Shown piece after piece: positions 25,001 to 43,909 of a DNA stretch of 64,000 bases. The position numbers were made by a program, and so were the translations under genes. Under the pieces are notes generated by a model. That model had not been told where the DNA came from and made no database searches. It saw nothing but the letters and a program-made list of their open reading frames with translations. The stretch is taken from NCBI GenBank assembly GCA_964036155.1, contig OZ038422.1, positions 23,459,201 to 23,523,200 of the forward strand, given 5' to 3'. Source of the stretch: Diploscapter coronatus (Eukaryota; Nematoda; Chromadorea; Rhabditida; Rhabditidae). How positions within the stretch are numbered: position 1 is the first letter of the stretch; each line of letters starts with the position of its first letter.

Positions 25001-28000
25001 TTTACCAATCAGATCTGGTTGATTCGATTTGAGCTGGAAAATCGACAATCTGGTAGAACTTTTAGAAGTTTTGCATTTTTAAATTTCTTTCTTTTGACAT
25101 GTTTTTCGATAATTTTGCTATTTCTGTCAGAAATTAAGATTTTTAGATAAGTTTCACTAGGAGTTACTAAACTTTTTGAAGATTTTTGCTAATGATAATT
25201 TTCTAAGCTATTTTGCCTCTGATAAATGATAAATAAGATATCACGTTTTTGATAATGAGTGATTAAGTGCGCGTGGGCTGAAAAATAGTCTAGGCACGAA
25301 AATTTTGGTACCGAGTCGCATCCGGTTTTTGCACGGGAGAATAGGAAAGGCTCTTGAGAATGAAGATGGGAAGATGGGGTCTTCACGATTTGTGTTGACT
25401 CAAACCTGCAAAAAGATATCGTTTCTCATTCGAAACTTAGAAACTTACTCGCATCTTTTCTGCATTCTCTAATAATTTCCCTTATGATTTCATGAAAATT
25501 TACTTCTTAAAAATTCTATTGTTTTCAGTCGATCAGCATCGGGCAGTGGAGGTCTGACAGTGAACACAGCGCTGGCCGCGAGAGGAATCCAGTCCTCACT
25601 CTCACCGCCCTCACCACATCAGGTACTTGAATTTTTAATAATTGAGATTAGATTTGAGTTAAGGTTAAGATAGTTTGAATCATACATTTTCTAAAAAAAA
25701 TCACACCATTTTAAACTTTATTTTCTTTCCTGAAAAATGAAGCCGATCTTTAGACGGTACCAAGCAGTAGTTCAACGACGACACTATCTTCGCTGACCAC
25801 ACTGACTTCCTCGAGCAGCAACCCAGGCAGTGCACAATTCGGAATGGGACCACCTAGGATCAGCCAATCGATCAGCATGCAATTTGGTGAGTCTTTGAAA
25901 ATTGCATATTAAAAAGGTTGAAATTTTTCATTATGTGGAGTGACCAAATGACAATTTTCTCGATTTCAGCTTACCCCTTCATTACTCATGTTATAAAATT
26001 CTCTAGAGAATGACAATTTGACTCTAAAACTTTTTTAATCTGAATTTTTCAGCTGGGACTCCGAAATCCCCGAAAACAGCTCGCCTCGTGCACGAAATCC
26101 CTCATAAATGGCACAAGTCGACGAAATTCCGCCTAAACAGCGACGCGATCTGCAATTTGTGCACGCGGCCGCTCGGCTTCGGGTTCATCAATGCCTGGGA
26201 GAAATGCTCGTCCTGCAAGTAAGTATTTTACAGCTTATAAAATTCTAAAATTTCTACAAAATGATTTATTCGAAGTGAAAAAAGCCAAGTATAAAAATCA
26301 CTGGATAATAATCATCGTTTACTGACAAGTTATCTCCTTGTTTAGTATATCTATATATTATTATGAAAATTGCAACTATCATGTATACCTAATTTGTAAA
26401 ATATGAAAAAACAAACTGAAGAATGAAATCGATCAAGGCAATCTCATATAACAAAGCGCCGCTAGCATAGTGACCCCATCCTCAGGCCTTACGTACATTC
26501 CAGTTTGTTTATCACAAACCAGTTCGGTCATTTTGGGATTATTCCGATCTGGAGTATCCGAATAACAGCTATTCGACTGGGTGTTCTCGGGATCCTTGAA
26601 GATGGTGATGAAATACATCCAGTTGGTTGGGTCGCAAAACATCGATAGGCTGCATCGAGTTTCCGTTGAAGTATTCGTTATCATTGGAGGCTCGAAGCCC
26701 CCTTCATTGGGATCTAAAAATGCAAATAATTTAGCGATAAATTAAATTTTTCATGTGAAAATTATTTCTTCTTTGGAATATTCGTCATTTCTAATCTGCT
26801 AATACAAACCAGTTGTTTGATGTTAATATTTCTGAAATGTCAGGCTAAAATTTATGACAACCTGTCGGGTCTTGAGAGCAAGGCTGAGTCGGCGTGGATG
26901 GAGTCCAAAGAAAGTCTTCGCCAGCTATGGGCATACAGCCATCACAAACCCCTAAATTTGTTAGATTTTTCATAGAAAAGTAACTGAGTATGCGACGATA
27001 CCTCGCATAACTGTAGTAGCTGACTCTGTAACAGGTGCCGTAGTGGAATCATCTTGAGTTGGAGTAGTTTCATCAGCTGGCACCTTAGTCGTAGTTTGAG
27101 TGGTTTCATCCATAACTTCAATAGTTGTTGTTTGGTCAATTGGCTGGATAGTAGAAGAACTAGTGATATCTTCGCCTAAAGTATTATTTGAGCCGAAATC
27201 TGTAAGGTAAGAGATGATGTACGGTTATTTTTCTGTGTTAAAGAGGAAAAAATAACATTTGAAAAGAGATGCCCTAAAATCTCTTTTCCCTATATTTTTG
27301 ATTTCCCAGATTTCGGACTCGACAGTAATCAGCGTAGGGTGATCGTATAAGATTTTAAAGTGCCGTTAAATTTTATCAGTAAAGACTAATCCACGGATAC
27401 CGCTATAAAAATTGCTTACTTGGTACAGTCGATGCGCATCCATAAGCTAATGTCGGCAATATGAAACTGAATAAGACTAGAGTAAATCTTTTAGAACCCA
27501 CAATCAGAAAATACATTATTTATTCAAGAAGACTCGGTCAATTAGAATAGCATGCGATATTGGTCAGCAAAGGCTATCAGAAAGTTAAACTGACTGACCA
27601 AACAGTGCTATGTCCAGCTATGCTTTCCCATCTTTTAGCCTTTCAGCAGGCTTATTCCCCCTTCTTTCTTCCTGCCATCGACATATTAGCGATTAATTTT
27701 CGATCATCGAATGCCAAATCAAGTCGCAGATCAGAAAAGCATGGAGAAGATTTCACGCAGCATGAAAATATCTTAATGATAAAACTGAAGGTTGAAAGAA
27801 AAGGGAGGAAGGAAGCACTTATCGGACAAAATATCAAACAAATATCATCATTAGAGGCTAAAAAGTACCCTAAAGGACAATGGATAAAATAAATCATTGA
27901 TAAGAGTAGACAGGTGTGAAAAGAGGTGTCATCTTGTGATAAATTAATGCGCTTTGATAGTTTTGAGAAAATAAAGGAAGACAACATAATAGTAGTATTT

Positions 28001-31000
28001 CGCAAGTCATTAATTAAATTTAAAAATTCATTCTTTTCAGATAAATGAATGAAAATCGGATATTGTGTTCTTGTTTCAGAATGAAAGTCCACACGCATTG
28101 CAAAGCTAAAATGGGCGACTCTTGTGGTTTGAGGCCGGAGCACATTCGGGCTCTGTTCGATCAGATGATTCAACAGACCAATGGGGTGAGATTACTTTTT
28201 CTTGCAGTATTTTTTTAATCAAATTTTGATCATTTGTAGACTTTTCATGACATTTCAAATTTTCTCTTGAAAACCAATTTTCAAAATCGCTAAAATTAGA
28301 AGAATTTGAAAAAATGTATGAGAAGTGAATGGGAGTTTCTAATTATCAGAATATCTGAATGACTAGCTAATGATAGTGCAGATATGGTGAAGGTAGAGGA
28401 AAATTGTGGAAAAGGAAATGCTCTGACATTTCAGAAAGATGGTAGTTGCCAAAGGATAAATTATTCTATTTTTCAGAATATGTGGAATGAGCCGATCTCC
28501 GCAGTGCCAGTGTCTCGCTCCCTGAACGAGTCCGCATTTCAATACCCCGACACAGCTATCGACTCGTCCTCCTCAACCAACAGCTCAGCGCCAAGCACAC
28601 CTGCGCTCCCGCTAGGTAGGGTTTTTGTTGTTATTTTTTTCGTTTGTAAGTATTTTAGCCTTAACGCTATTTCTCCCTTTCTTTCTCTTCCTTACGCTAC
28701 TCCTTCTCTCATTTTGGGATAAAAGTACTCGCATCCTTTGTTTTCTATTCTTTTCTTTTCTTATCTTTTAAAAAATTGACTTTTGATAAAACTGTTCATA
28801 TTTTACTAGTATATCAGACTTTAAATTAACTTGTGAATATGTAATTTTCCTGAAACGTACAGAACTCTATCATACTTATGGGTACTCCCTAGTTTTTGCT
28901 TTAAAATTTTCAAAATGTACTGATTCAAATGAATTTGCATTTCTTTTTCGGAATAATTTGAAACCCATCAATTGCAGGATTAGGAGTAAACAGTCCGTAC
29001 TACCTGCCCACGGCGCCAGCTCGTTCCGAAGCTCGCAAATTCCTGTTCCCCGAGCCAGTTCCCGAGCAGCAGACTCTCCCCATCGTGCTCATCAGCGGGG
29101 AGCAATCCACGTCTTCTTATTCTTCGAATAATTCTATCGGCGGATTTTCTAGGTACGATCAACATTTTTCCTATTTTATCGAAAGAATTCTTAATGCGGA
29201 AAAGTGATTGTGATTACCATAAGAAGAACGTGTTATCCTGTTATGGATAATTTTTTTTTTTTTTTTTTTATGAGTTTTTCTTAGAAAATTATTCTTTCAA
29301 AGATTTATAGCTAAACACTAATCTATCGGCTGATTCTGAATCTTAGTAAATCCCAGGGAACGAGGGGGAATTGAGAGTAGAGGAAAATAATATTAGATTT
29401 TCGCTGAGATTCAGAGCAATAACCTAAATTTCTATGATTACGAGTTTATTTTCTGAACAGACTATAAAAATTAGCGCTTTTTTAGAGGAGCAGAGCGGAG
29501 AACGAGTCGAGGCTTCTCGCTGGATGGAATCGCCGGAAGACTGGATGAAGACAGCGAAGGAACCGTGGTCGTTGGGTCACAGGTCGGAACAAATTATCCT
29601 CGAAAACCAACAACTGATTGCTTATCGAGATAGATTTGATAGAATTTTGAAGAATTCCAAAGGCTATTACATTAAATAGGAGGGAAATTGAAGCTAACTA
29701 TGAGCATTTCTTGAACCTTTTCAAATTTTAACACTGCGAATTCGATGTGTGAAGTTTGACGATTCAATCTTGTAATTTACACCAATCCTTTGCGTATTCA
29801 AGTTCTCGAGCAAGCTACCTAGCAATTGCGCTAAATTTCGAAATTTTCCAAAACTTATACTTGTTGATTTTCAGGGAAGTGCGACAGACACGATTCTGAG
29901 CGATGGCTCGGGCGGAGGTCGGTCTCCAGGCGGCCATACCTGGGACAGGCACAGATGGAATATGAGTACCATTCGAGGGCCTAATGCACAGGTATGTTTT
30001 TTTCTTCTTAAATATATCTTCTAAGAATTATTCTTTTAGAAAAGTATAATTTATCTAAGAATGTTGGTTTATTTTTCTTGCAAAATTCCATTTTTTTTAA
30101 ATTTTAGGCCAGTTGGAACGAAGTGACGATACCGTTCAGCGAGATCAAGTTCTCCGGTTTAGTTGGGAATGGTCGATTTGGACATGTAAGGATTTTTTCT
30201 TTCTAAAGCTATTCCTTACACTCGCTTTTCATTCTGCTATTTTTGATTATTCTTTTCTGCAGGTAATGGCCGGATATCACTTTGGTGACGTCGCGGTGAA
30301 ATTCCTGAACATGGATCACACCGACGAGGGAAAGAAATTGGACGACTTCAAAGCTGATGTCGCTGCGCATAAGGTAGGTTTCTTTCCAATTTTTGTAAAA
30401 ATAGGATAAATAAACCTTCCATTCGAAAATCAAAATCTATGCTAAAATTGTTGGAAGAATTTTTACCTTTCACAAATTGACGATTTTGAATATACGAGAA
30501 AGCTCGAATATAGAAATCTCGCGTTTTACATGGCAAAGTTAAAAAAATAAAAAATGAACTCCAGAATGCCCGTCACGATAACATCGTGCTGTTCCTGGGC
30601 TACTGCCTCGAATCAGACCGTCTCGGAATTGTGATGAGCTACTGTAGAGGACCCTCGCTGCACACGCTTCTGCATGTCAACATGGAGAAATTCGACATAT
30701 CTACAATTCTTGTTATCGCTCAGCAGATTTGTCAGGTACCGTATTTTTATAGAATTTTCCAATATTTGAATTAAGAGGGCTAGGAACAATTCAAATTTAC
30801 AAAACTCTAGGTTTAAGATAAAACTTGGAATCATATTTAAGTTTTGTTCTCTCCATTTCGGACTCATCGAGTAAATTTCTATCCATTTTTATGAAGTAGT
30901 TTTGAAATTAATATATTTTTTATATTTAACTATTTTCTAACCTCAACGGGCCATATTTCTGATTCATTTATGTGAATAATTTTTTAAACTTATCCAAATA

Positions 31001-32390
31001 AGTTTGAAGAGAATTGAATCTCAGGGCGTATCGTATCTGCACACGAAGAAGATCCTTCACAAGGATCTGCGATCGAAGAATGTGTTCATCGAGTCGAAGA
31101 ACAAGGTGGTCATCACCGACTTCGGGCTGTTCAGCATGAAGCGACTCAAGTGCCCTCCTAGGTGAGTGTTTTTATATTTGATTTTTTTTCTCAATTCGAT
31201 TCCGTCTTATTAAAATTATATCTAACTTTAAGCATACCCACGCGGGTGTGGCGTTTCTTTTATTTGATAAGTACGATTCGATTAGTCCGAAAGCTGATCT
31301 TTTTATGGAATTTCGGACAGTTTTGAGATGTAATAAGTTTTAGCAATGAGGGAAAACTCCCTAACTTTCTAAATGATCGTTTTCTGAATTTATCGAGAGC
31401 TTCCCAACCAAGACGCCTTGTTGATATTAGAAATGTGTATTCTTTCCAGAGGCTACAGCTTTCAAGTGCCCAACAATTGGCTGGCCTATTTGGCTCCGGA
31501 ACTAATCAGATCGATGGCTCCCGACTGTCACGAGTTGCCATTCACCGAGAGCAGCGACATCTATGCTTTCAGGTTCAAATTTTAATTCTTTTTTTTTGGA
31601 GTCATAAATTTCTCGGAATATCTCAAATTCTAAGTCTTTTGATGGAATGATATTGAAAATTCATGTTTTTCTGACAACTCTGAAATGACAAAGCTTTGAC
31701 AATGAGACATAAAATCACAGGAAATATAGAATTCTGAATAAGTGAAAGGCCGATTTGGCTAGAAAAGGAATCTTGCCATTTCAATGTTATGGTGTCAAAA
31801 ACCGTGTTATTTTAGAGTTGCTGTTTTCATTTGGAACACGACTTTAATATGTATTTTTTAAATTTCTAATTTTCAGCACAATTTGGTACGAATTGCTGAC
31901 TCGGAATTACCCGTTCGCTCGCGAGCTTTCCGATGTGATCATCTACAAAGTCGGGCACGGCATCAAACCACCTCTTTCGAATATTTCAACGATCCGGGAA
32001 GTCGAGGCAAGATCTTTGAAAATTTTCTTGTGAAAATGGCATAAATAGGATTCAAAATTTCTACAAATTGTACTAGATTATCTTTCGTATGATGCTGCAC
32101 CTGTAAATGCACAACAAAAATAGCCTAAATCATTTTATATGTTTTACAGTACAAATAAATAAAATCGTTCTTATTTTTGTCATTAATGGAATCCTGCAGC
32201 TATATAAAAATAAAATAATAATAGTAAATTTCATTTTGTTTAGGAAATCCTGACTCGCTGCTGGCGCTACGACCCCTCGGAGCGGCCGCTGTTCAGCGAT
32301 ATTCTCGTCATGCTCAACTCTCTGCCCAAGAAACGACTCGACAGAAGCCCCTCCTTCCCCGTCATCCGAAGCTATGAGTCCATCTTCTAG
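22053..32390 (+). CDS. ksr: Kinase suppressor of Ras (KSR), 5' end uncertain
   Basis: Eighteen exons join in phase from 22053 to the TAG at 32388-32390, about 864 residues. Order: a Pro/Ser-rich N-terminal region (exons 22053-22239, 22552-22793, 23760-24002, 25529-25622, 25754-25886); a C1 zinc finger (26053-26218 and 28080-28185; [35 protein letters not shown]); a Ser/Thr-rich linker with [17 protein letters not shown] (28477-29991); and a kinase-like domain (30108-32390). The kinase domain has GNGRFGH glycine loop, VAVKF, HKD catalytic loop, DFG, and a W-E helix. KSR scaffolds RAF, MEK and ERK at the membrane. HKD and the C1-linker-kinase order mark KSR rather than RAF. The N-terminal CA1 domain is not visible, and the first one or two exons are uncertain. 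Confidence 0.9.
23218..23370. repeat. Foldback repeat in a KSR intron
   Basis: An inverted repeat. The left arm has GGACTTGAGAAATTTCAAAC, then GTGGCTAA, then CATGAAACGAGA. The right arm, read in reverse, has the same words (AGGCTTGGGAAATTTCGAAA, GCGGCTAA, GCATGAAACGAGA). The spacer is about 25 bp. It is likely a small non-autonomous element inside the intron between 22793 and 23760. Confidence 0.7.
26433..27516 (-). CDS. Secreted Thr-rich Cys-domain protein nested in KSR intron
   Basis: Four minus-strand exons: 27516-27420, 27199-27002, 26951-26862 and 26713-26433, giving 221 residues with consistent phases. Residues 1-25 are a signal peptide (hydrophobic [16 protein letters not shown], then Cys). 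Residues about 33-98 are a Thr/Ser-rich mucin-like stretch that would be O-glycosylated. The C-terminal half has about eight Cys (CDGC, QPC, RC, MFC, SC, VC, LC) and resembles nematode-specific extracellular domains such as the DUF281/C6 type, though I cannot assign the family firmly. The whole gene lies in the KSR intron 26219-28079 on the opposite strand. Probably an extracellular or cuticle/lumen protein; function unknown. Confidence 0.75.
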
Positions 32391-33910
32391 TCTAATGGTA
32401 GGAACTTCTATAAGAGCATCGACAATTTCGAACTGCAATAAACTTGAAAATGAATTTATAAGAAATCTGAAACATGAAACGAGAAAATTCGCCAACGTTA
32501 AAACTTTCAATATTTTGAATATTTTGTGGAAATATCGAAGTAAGATCTAAACAGTTTTATCACAAATATTGATATTGATCTTTCAGATTATCAGAAGTTT
32601 CTGACGATTCAAGCTTCGTGCGTTGATGATTGTGTTTTTCGTTCTAAAATTTTCAAAGCCATTCCCCAAGAGGAATTTGCACGCAAAATGTTCAACAATT
32701 CCAAAGTACAACAGTTGAAATTTGGTTGATTTTTTGTATCCAATGAGATTCTCGATAAGTTTTATCCTTTTTATTTTCTTTCTCCAGCTTTTTTTTTGTA
32801 AATTATCTGCGGATTATTTCTTGTGATTTTTGAATGTATATCCGGAATTTCTTCTCTTCTTAAATCAACATTTTTGAAGCTCGTTTATTTTTCTTAAAAA
32901 CCTTGATTCTAAAATTTTAGCCGAACCATTTTATCACGTGTTTCATGCGAAAACATACCGTATCATTCTGATCATTTCCTAATCGGTTCAACGTAAGTTT
33001 CAGGCAAATTTTATTTTATTTAGTCACAAAAGATAGGTTCTAGTACCAAGATCGGATTTTGCTATTCAAGAAATCTTCTGATAAAATAATAATGGTGTTG
33101 AAAACCAATAGCAAACATTTCCATTCTATCTACAATCATTACAGGGTTGTGTCTTTTCTTTTCACAATAAGTTTCAGAATATTCTTCTTTTTCTACGACT
33201 TATTTATTGAAACATACTTTAGTCATTTTCGTGTTTGGGTTTTATCGAGAATCTTCAGAATAGAGTTTAGCTAAATTTTATTCCTTTGAAGGACGGAAAA
33301 TACCATAATTTTGCACATTTTACGATATTTTTCGTTTTTTTTATCAAATTTTATCGTATCCTTAAAATTTTGATTATGGCATCCCCTGTATGCGTGAATT
33401 AGGTAAAAATAGTCCAATTTTAGCCAGTCTTCTACAATTTTTAATATGAGGTAGTTTATGAAGAATTATCCGTCACTTTATCGGTGTTTCGCCAAAGTAG
33501 TTTGTAAATGAATTACGAAATTGCGTAACTGATAAAGCGGCACTTGTCCATACCGTATTCTTTTCTGGTTCTCTGTGTTGAACGATGGATGTGACTTTCG
33601 CTGTGATCTATCTCTATTTTCGAAATCTTCAATCTTTTCATTTTCCCTCAAAATCATCATTTTCGCAACTTTTCTATTGTAAATATCGGTGATTTTATCC
33701 GAAATTTTTCGAGTTTTATGAAATTTTCTAAAAAAAAAACGGACTTTTCGATCTGTTCTCTAGGAAAATTTATATATGAATATTTTGAATAAAATGTGTA
33801 TGATTTATTTTTGTGAAAAGTGATAGAAAAAAGGTTTTAGAAACCTAAAATTATATCGTGATTTTTAAGATTTGGACTATTAAAAGGAGTTTAATTTTTA
33901 GATCTCCAAA
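32391..33910. other. Interval between KSR and MRPL17
   Basis: KSR 3' UTR and intergenic DNA, AT-rich, with T-runs and several AATAAA-like words but no supported exon. The open frames at 33059-33274 and 33478-33660 have no domain or splice support. The 1.5-kb gap is longer than usual for nematode operon spacing, so KSR and MRPL17 are probably transcribed separately. Confidence 0.5.
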
Positions 33911-35814
33911 ATGTCGTCAAAAGTTGCGTCGTCATTCTCGCGAATCATGGTGCCTATCGGGCACATCCCGCAGAAACTCAAATCCGGCACATACGAACTG
34001 CGGTTCCGACTTGACAGACTCAATGTAAGCATTCCATAAACTTGTATAAATTGAATTTCTTTTAATTTCACTTTTTTCTGAAAAAATAGCGTGAGATAGA
34101 GACGAGAGTGTGCTGAATTCCGATCCCGAATTATTCAAAGTCAAATTCCGCACACTCCTGGATAGAGAAAACGGACAAAAACTACAAGGAACATGTAATT
34201 ATCGAAAAAGAAAAACCTATAAAATTTACCAGTTATGATTGAAAGGCGTAAAATTAAGTGAAAACTCGGTTTTGTAGGTGCTTCGCCGCTTAGTGAACAG
34301 GACGATTCGCGAGGAACGGATCGAGACCAGACACAATCGAGCCGTCGAAGTCAGGCCCTATGTTGAGAGGGTGAGATTTTTTCTATGATAATTTAGTGAC
34401 CCCATTCTGGATTATACATATTTACCGTGCATTTCAATCCAACTTGAGACTCATCTGAAAAAATTTCTTTTCATTCTTATGGTGCGCTCATACTTTCCTG
34501 CAGAACTTAAGCCAGAATTTTCATGCGTACCCTTCTTAAACTAAACATTCCGCTAAAATCCTCGTGCGTGTCCTCTTATTAAACACTTTTCTACAGAAAA
34601 ATTTTGTCTTGCGTATTCCCTTCCCCAAAATGCTTTATTCTGGCTGAAAGTCTACCTATGCTTGACATTGATGTCCAAGTTTTATAAATAAAATCTCGTC
34701 GCATTGACATAATGTTGAAATCTGACGAGTCCTTACAGTTAGACTCGAATTTTCAGCTCCTGCAAATGGCGGTCGAGGGCGACCGCGAGGACCCAATGAT
34801 CAAGGAGCAGATGGACTGGTGGCTTGTCGAGAAGGATCTCATCCACAAAGTCTATGAGGTTCCGTTTTTCAGATTATTAGTATTTTGGATTTCCTTTATC
34901 TTTATAAAATGTTATAATCTGCCGTTTTCAATATCATTCTATTATCGATTAAAAATTTGAGATTTTATTAGATATCCTTGAAACTTATTTCGAATTTCGA
35001 TATAAAAAATAAGTCTGAAGAAAATACTTGGCGTTTATTTTGATAAAAGTTTCGAATGAGTTAACTCTAACGCCAGTTTTGAAATTTCAATTTAATTTAT
35101 CTATTTTGAAACACATCTGAAAAACTAAATTTAAAAAATATTGTCAATGATACATTTTCATCAAATATATTTGGAGATTCTGGCGCCCCGTCTGAAGGAT
35201 ACGGAGCAGCCGTACACGTCGTTCTACATGCTACCCACAGAGCGAGTTCTGGCACGTGTTGTCGACAAACTCGGCCAAGTCCGCTACTACAATCAGTACA
35301 AAATCGGCATCCTCGAAATCAATGGTAACTTCATTCTTTCGTTAAAGAAAATAGTTTCAAATTCAGGCAACCCCTTTCCACCGGTGCTCGAAAATCAGCA
35401 AAAGTAAGTTTCAACTGATTACTTGATGAATGGTTTTATTTAAAAAAAAAAAAAAAGGTGTTGACAGATATGGATTGTTTATATGAATACAAATTCTCGA
35501 AAGAATGTCATTCTTTATCTTCTACACAGAAATGAATAAATTCATTACAATTTTCTAATTAGAAAAAAAATCAATTTTATCTTCTTTTTCAATGATAATT
35601 TAATTTTTCCAGAATGGAGAAAGTGTTCGGAGACGATCGCCTGTTCGCGAACCGAGTAACGCACGCGAATTCGGCAGCCACTTTGCAGTACTGGAGACGG
35701 GCCGAAAGAGAAATGAAAAAGGAAATGGAAAGGGAGGAGAAAGCTGAAGTGAAGCAGAAGGAAAATATCAAAATGGAAGAAAAAGAACAGAAGCAGGAAG
35801 AACATTCGAAATAG
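33911..35814 (+). CDS. mrpl-17: Mitochondrial ribosomal protein bL17m
   Basis: Six exons: 33911-34024, 34278-34370, 34757-34858, 35177-35324, 35367-35403 and 35613-35814, giving about 231 residues. The conserved core is VLRRLVNRTIREERIETRHN...EVRPYVERLLQMAVEG (broken here by splice sites), then WWLVEKDLIHKVYEILAPRL and IEINGNPFPP, all hallmarks of L17. The protein is part of the large subunit of the mitochondrial ribosome. Compared with human MRPL17 (175 residues), it has an N-terminal leader (SSFSRIMVPIGHIPQKL) and a Lys/Glu-rich C-terminal tail of about 60 residues predicted to be helical. The acceptor of exon 4 (TTGGAG) is unusual, so that boundary may shift slightly. Confidence 0.9.
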
Positions 35815-36342
35815 ACCAAAGGGATTACTGTAAGAAATATTCGAATTTGTATTGCTGACTGGAAAAAAACTTGAAATTTTTAAATAAAGAAATTGAATTA
35901 TATTCAAAATTTCAAATAGGTTTCAGAAATGGTATTTCTTTTTGAAATGTGGATATTTTTTCCAATATAGGCGATAGAAATTTGAATTCTTACAGTTTTC
36001 TGTCATGAATTTTAGATAAATCTTATATATTTTAGTTGATTAGTTTGTTCGGAAGAATTGTTTTGTTTTTGTTGGATCAATAAAATTTACTTTTTCAAAG
36101 ATTTGATTTTTTTTTACTGAAAGCGTTTCATGCGTTTGTCGTATCTCTGATGTTGAAATGACGGGTTGTTGTGTAATTTTGCGTAATTACAGGAAAGTTT
36201 TCAGATACCTTACAACATTACTGGTATTTTTGTTAAATTATTGGTTATTATCAGCTATCTAGGATTTTATTAAAAGGTAAGTTCGATATGTTCTCGAAAA
36301 TAGTGATTTTTCCAAACCTCTGATTTTCCCTTCAGATTTGCG

Positions 36343-42092
<5,750 letters not shown>

Positions 42093-42960
42093 TTTCTCCG
42101 GTTATTTTGAGGAGTTCGGGAAATTGTAGATTTCGAGTTACGGTCTTAAGAAAGAAATACGACGATCAATACTCGTTTTCTTGTGATTTCTTAATGATTT
42201 TTCTACAGTTTTCCCAACCTAGAATCTTATTTTATTTTGTTGTTCATTCTGTTGTTTTAGGGATTTTGTTGATAATTTTATCGAAATGAAATGCTGTTAC
42301 TTTTAAACTTTGTTACTATCATCAAAGCTCATAGGAAAATCTTTTCAAAGACAACAACAATCAATATCTGAGATGATAGAATCTAGCTAAAACGATTGAG
42401 GGATGATAATCGTATTTGGGCAGATCAAGATAAGAATGGTTTGGAAAAGGGGTGGAAAATGGCGTTACAGGAATGCACAAGGGCGCAGGTTTTGAACGAT
42501 GGGGGAAATTTGACGAACTTTCTGGAATGTTCATCCAATTTTGAAAGAAGATATTCTTCTCAACAAAACGGTTCACTCGATTATTTCAATCCATTTGGGC
42601 ATACTATATCTCGACGTTCAGCCTTAACACCTCGAAGAAATAGCATTGAAATCGGAACTTGTTGTGATATTTCATCATTTCACTGTCAATGTTTCAAATC
42701 AAATCAATGATGTGTGCGATATCAGGTGAAAAGTTGGATCATTCTAATAAAAATAAAATTGCGTTAAAGATTGATTTGCATGTCATAAGCTAGAATTGCT
42801 AAACTTTCATCAAATTTTAAATTCTTTAGTTCCTCCTAATGCATTTATGCCTCTATTCCAGCATTTGTCTTACTGACTAATATTAGCTCCCTTTATAACA
42901 CGCGAGGAAGGTGTTGATAGGCATATTGATTGGGTTCAAAGCTAACCAAATTTAGTCGAA
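42093..42960. other. LRRC47 3' UTR and intergenic DNA
   Basis: No supported exon. A frame at 42396-42710 reads 104 residues with no recognised domain and no splice context. AATAAA-like words lie near 42750. Confidence 0.5.
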
Positions 42961-43909
42961 ATGAGTGGTAAACCTATGCCAACTTCTACAAATCTCATTT
43001 CCAAAACCGTAAGTTAAAATTCAAACTAAATTTTCTGTAATTAACTTTTCTTATAGATTATGACATTTTATCACACATTTTTAGCAACTACCATCATTTG
43101 TTGAAATGTTGGACGCTTCACATAAAAATATTATCAAAGGTCTATGGAATGTGGATGATTTATCTATTTCCGATAAAATCAATAGCATCGATGCGATTTC
43201 GAAAGATATGCCATTAGAAGCGAGAAGGGAGTATAGAAAATGGCGTTTTCTAATGGACCGATCGAGGGTAAACCAAGAAGCATTGTTTTATCAATAAGAA
43301 ATGTCAACGAAATTTTAGATGCCAGATTTCTACGATTCCCAGAATAAGGAGATCAAGATAATAATTTCCGGAATGTTCGAGAAGTTTACTGATTTAGGTA
43401 CTGCAAATACACCTGAAACGGCACTATTTCATGAGTTTAGAAGATTTTGCTCGAATCATAATGAACATGAAGTCAGCGCTGAATAATCCGGATGCTTTCG
43501 ACAAATGGATGAAGAATGAAGAAATCGAATTCAAGGTACCTTTAATTTATAAAGATATGAAAGAGGAATCAACTTCTTAATCGTCAAGTTATTATGTAAG
43601 ATTGATTACATTTTACCTTATACTATATTATTTTTCGTCACTTGAAAAGCTAGTCACAAATAGAGGTAGACACATTGAAAAGGGATACTCCCGATTCAAA
43701 GCTCAGTAAAATATGATGAAGTAAGAATGTCCCACCCATTCCAGAACTTGATCAGGAAATAATGATGAGAATGTGCCAATTCAAAACTCTAATAATTATA
43801 ATTATTGTTTAGCTAGTTCGCTTTGAAAACCCCGATTTAATTCCATAAGCATTATCTATTATTCTAGAGTCGTTTAGATCAAATTTACAAGAGGCTCAAT
43901 AAACCATAG
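42961..43909 (+). CDS. Small alpha-helical protein, unrecognised family
   Basis: Five exons with consistent phases: 42961-43008, 43085-43267, 43319-43397, 43441-43535 and 43868-43909, giving 148 residues. The sequence starts MSGKPMPTSTNLISKT and is then almost entirely predicted helix (SFVEMLDASHKNIIKGLWN, EARREYRKW, FARIIMNMKSALNNPDAF, SRLDQIYKRLNKP). No signal peptide in this model and no Cys. The D-L-S-I-x-x-K-I-x-x-I-D-A-I pattern is loosely like nematode SXP/RAL-2 (DUF148) proteins, but too weak to assign. The last, 42-nt exon is the least certain. Confidence 0.55.

Noticed and set aside
34089..34194. Exon-like stretch between MRPL17 exons 1 and 2
   Set aside because: It has an acceptor and donor at its edges and codon-like composition, but all three frames meet a stop when joined to exon 1, and L17 homology runs directly from exon 1 to 34278.
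35545..35907. Minus-strand 120-residue hydrophobic frame
   Set aside because: It is antisense to the Lys/Glu-rich tail of MRPL17, which creates runs of Phe/Ser/Leu on the other strand.
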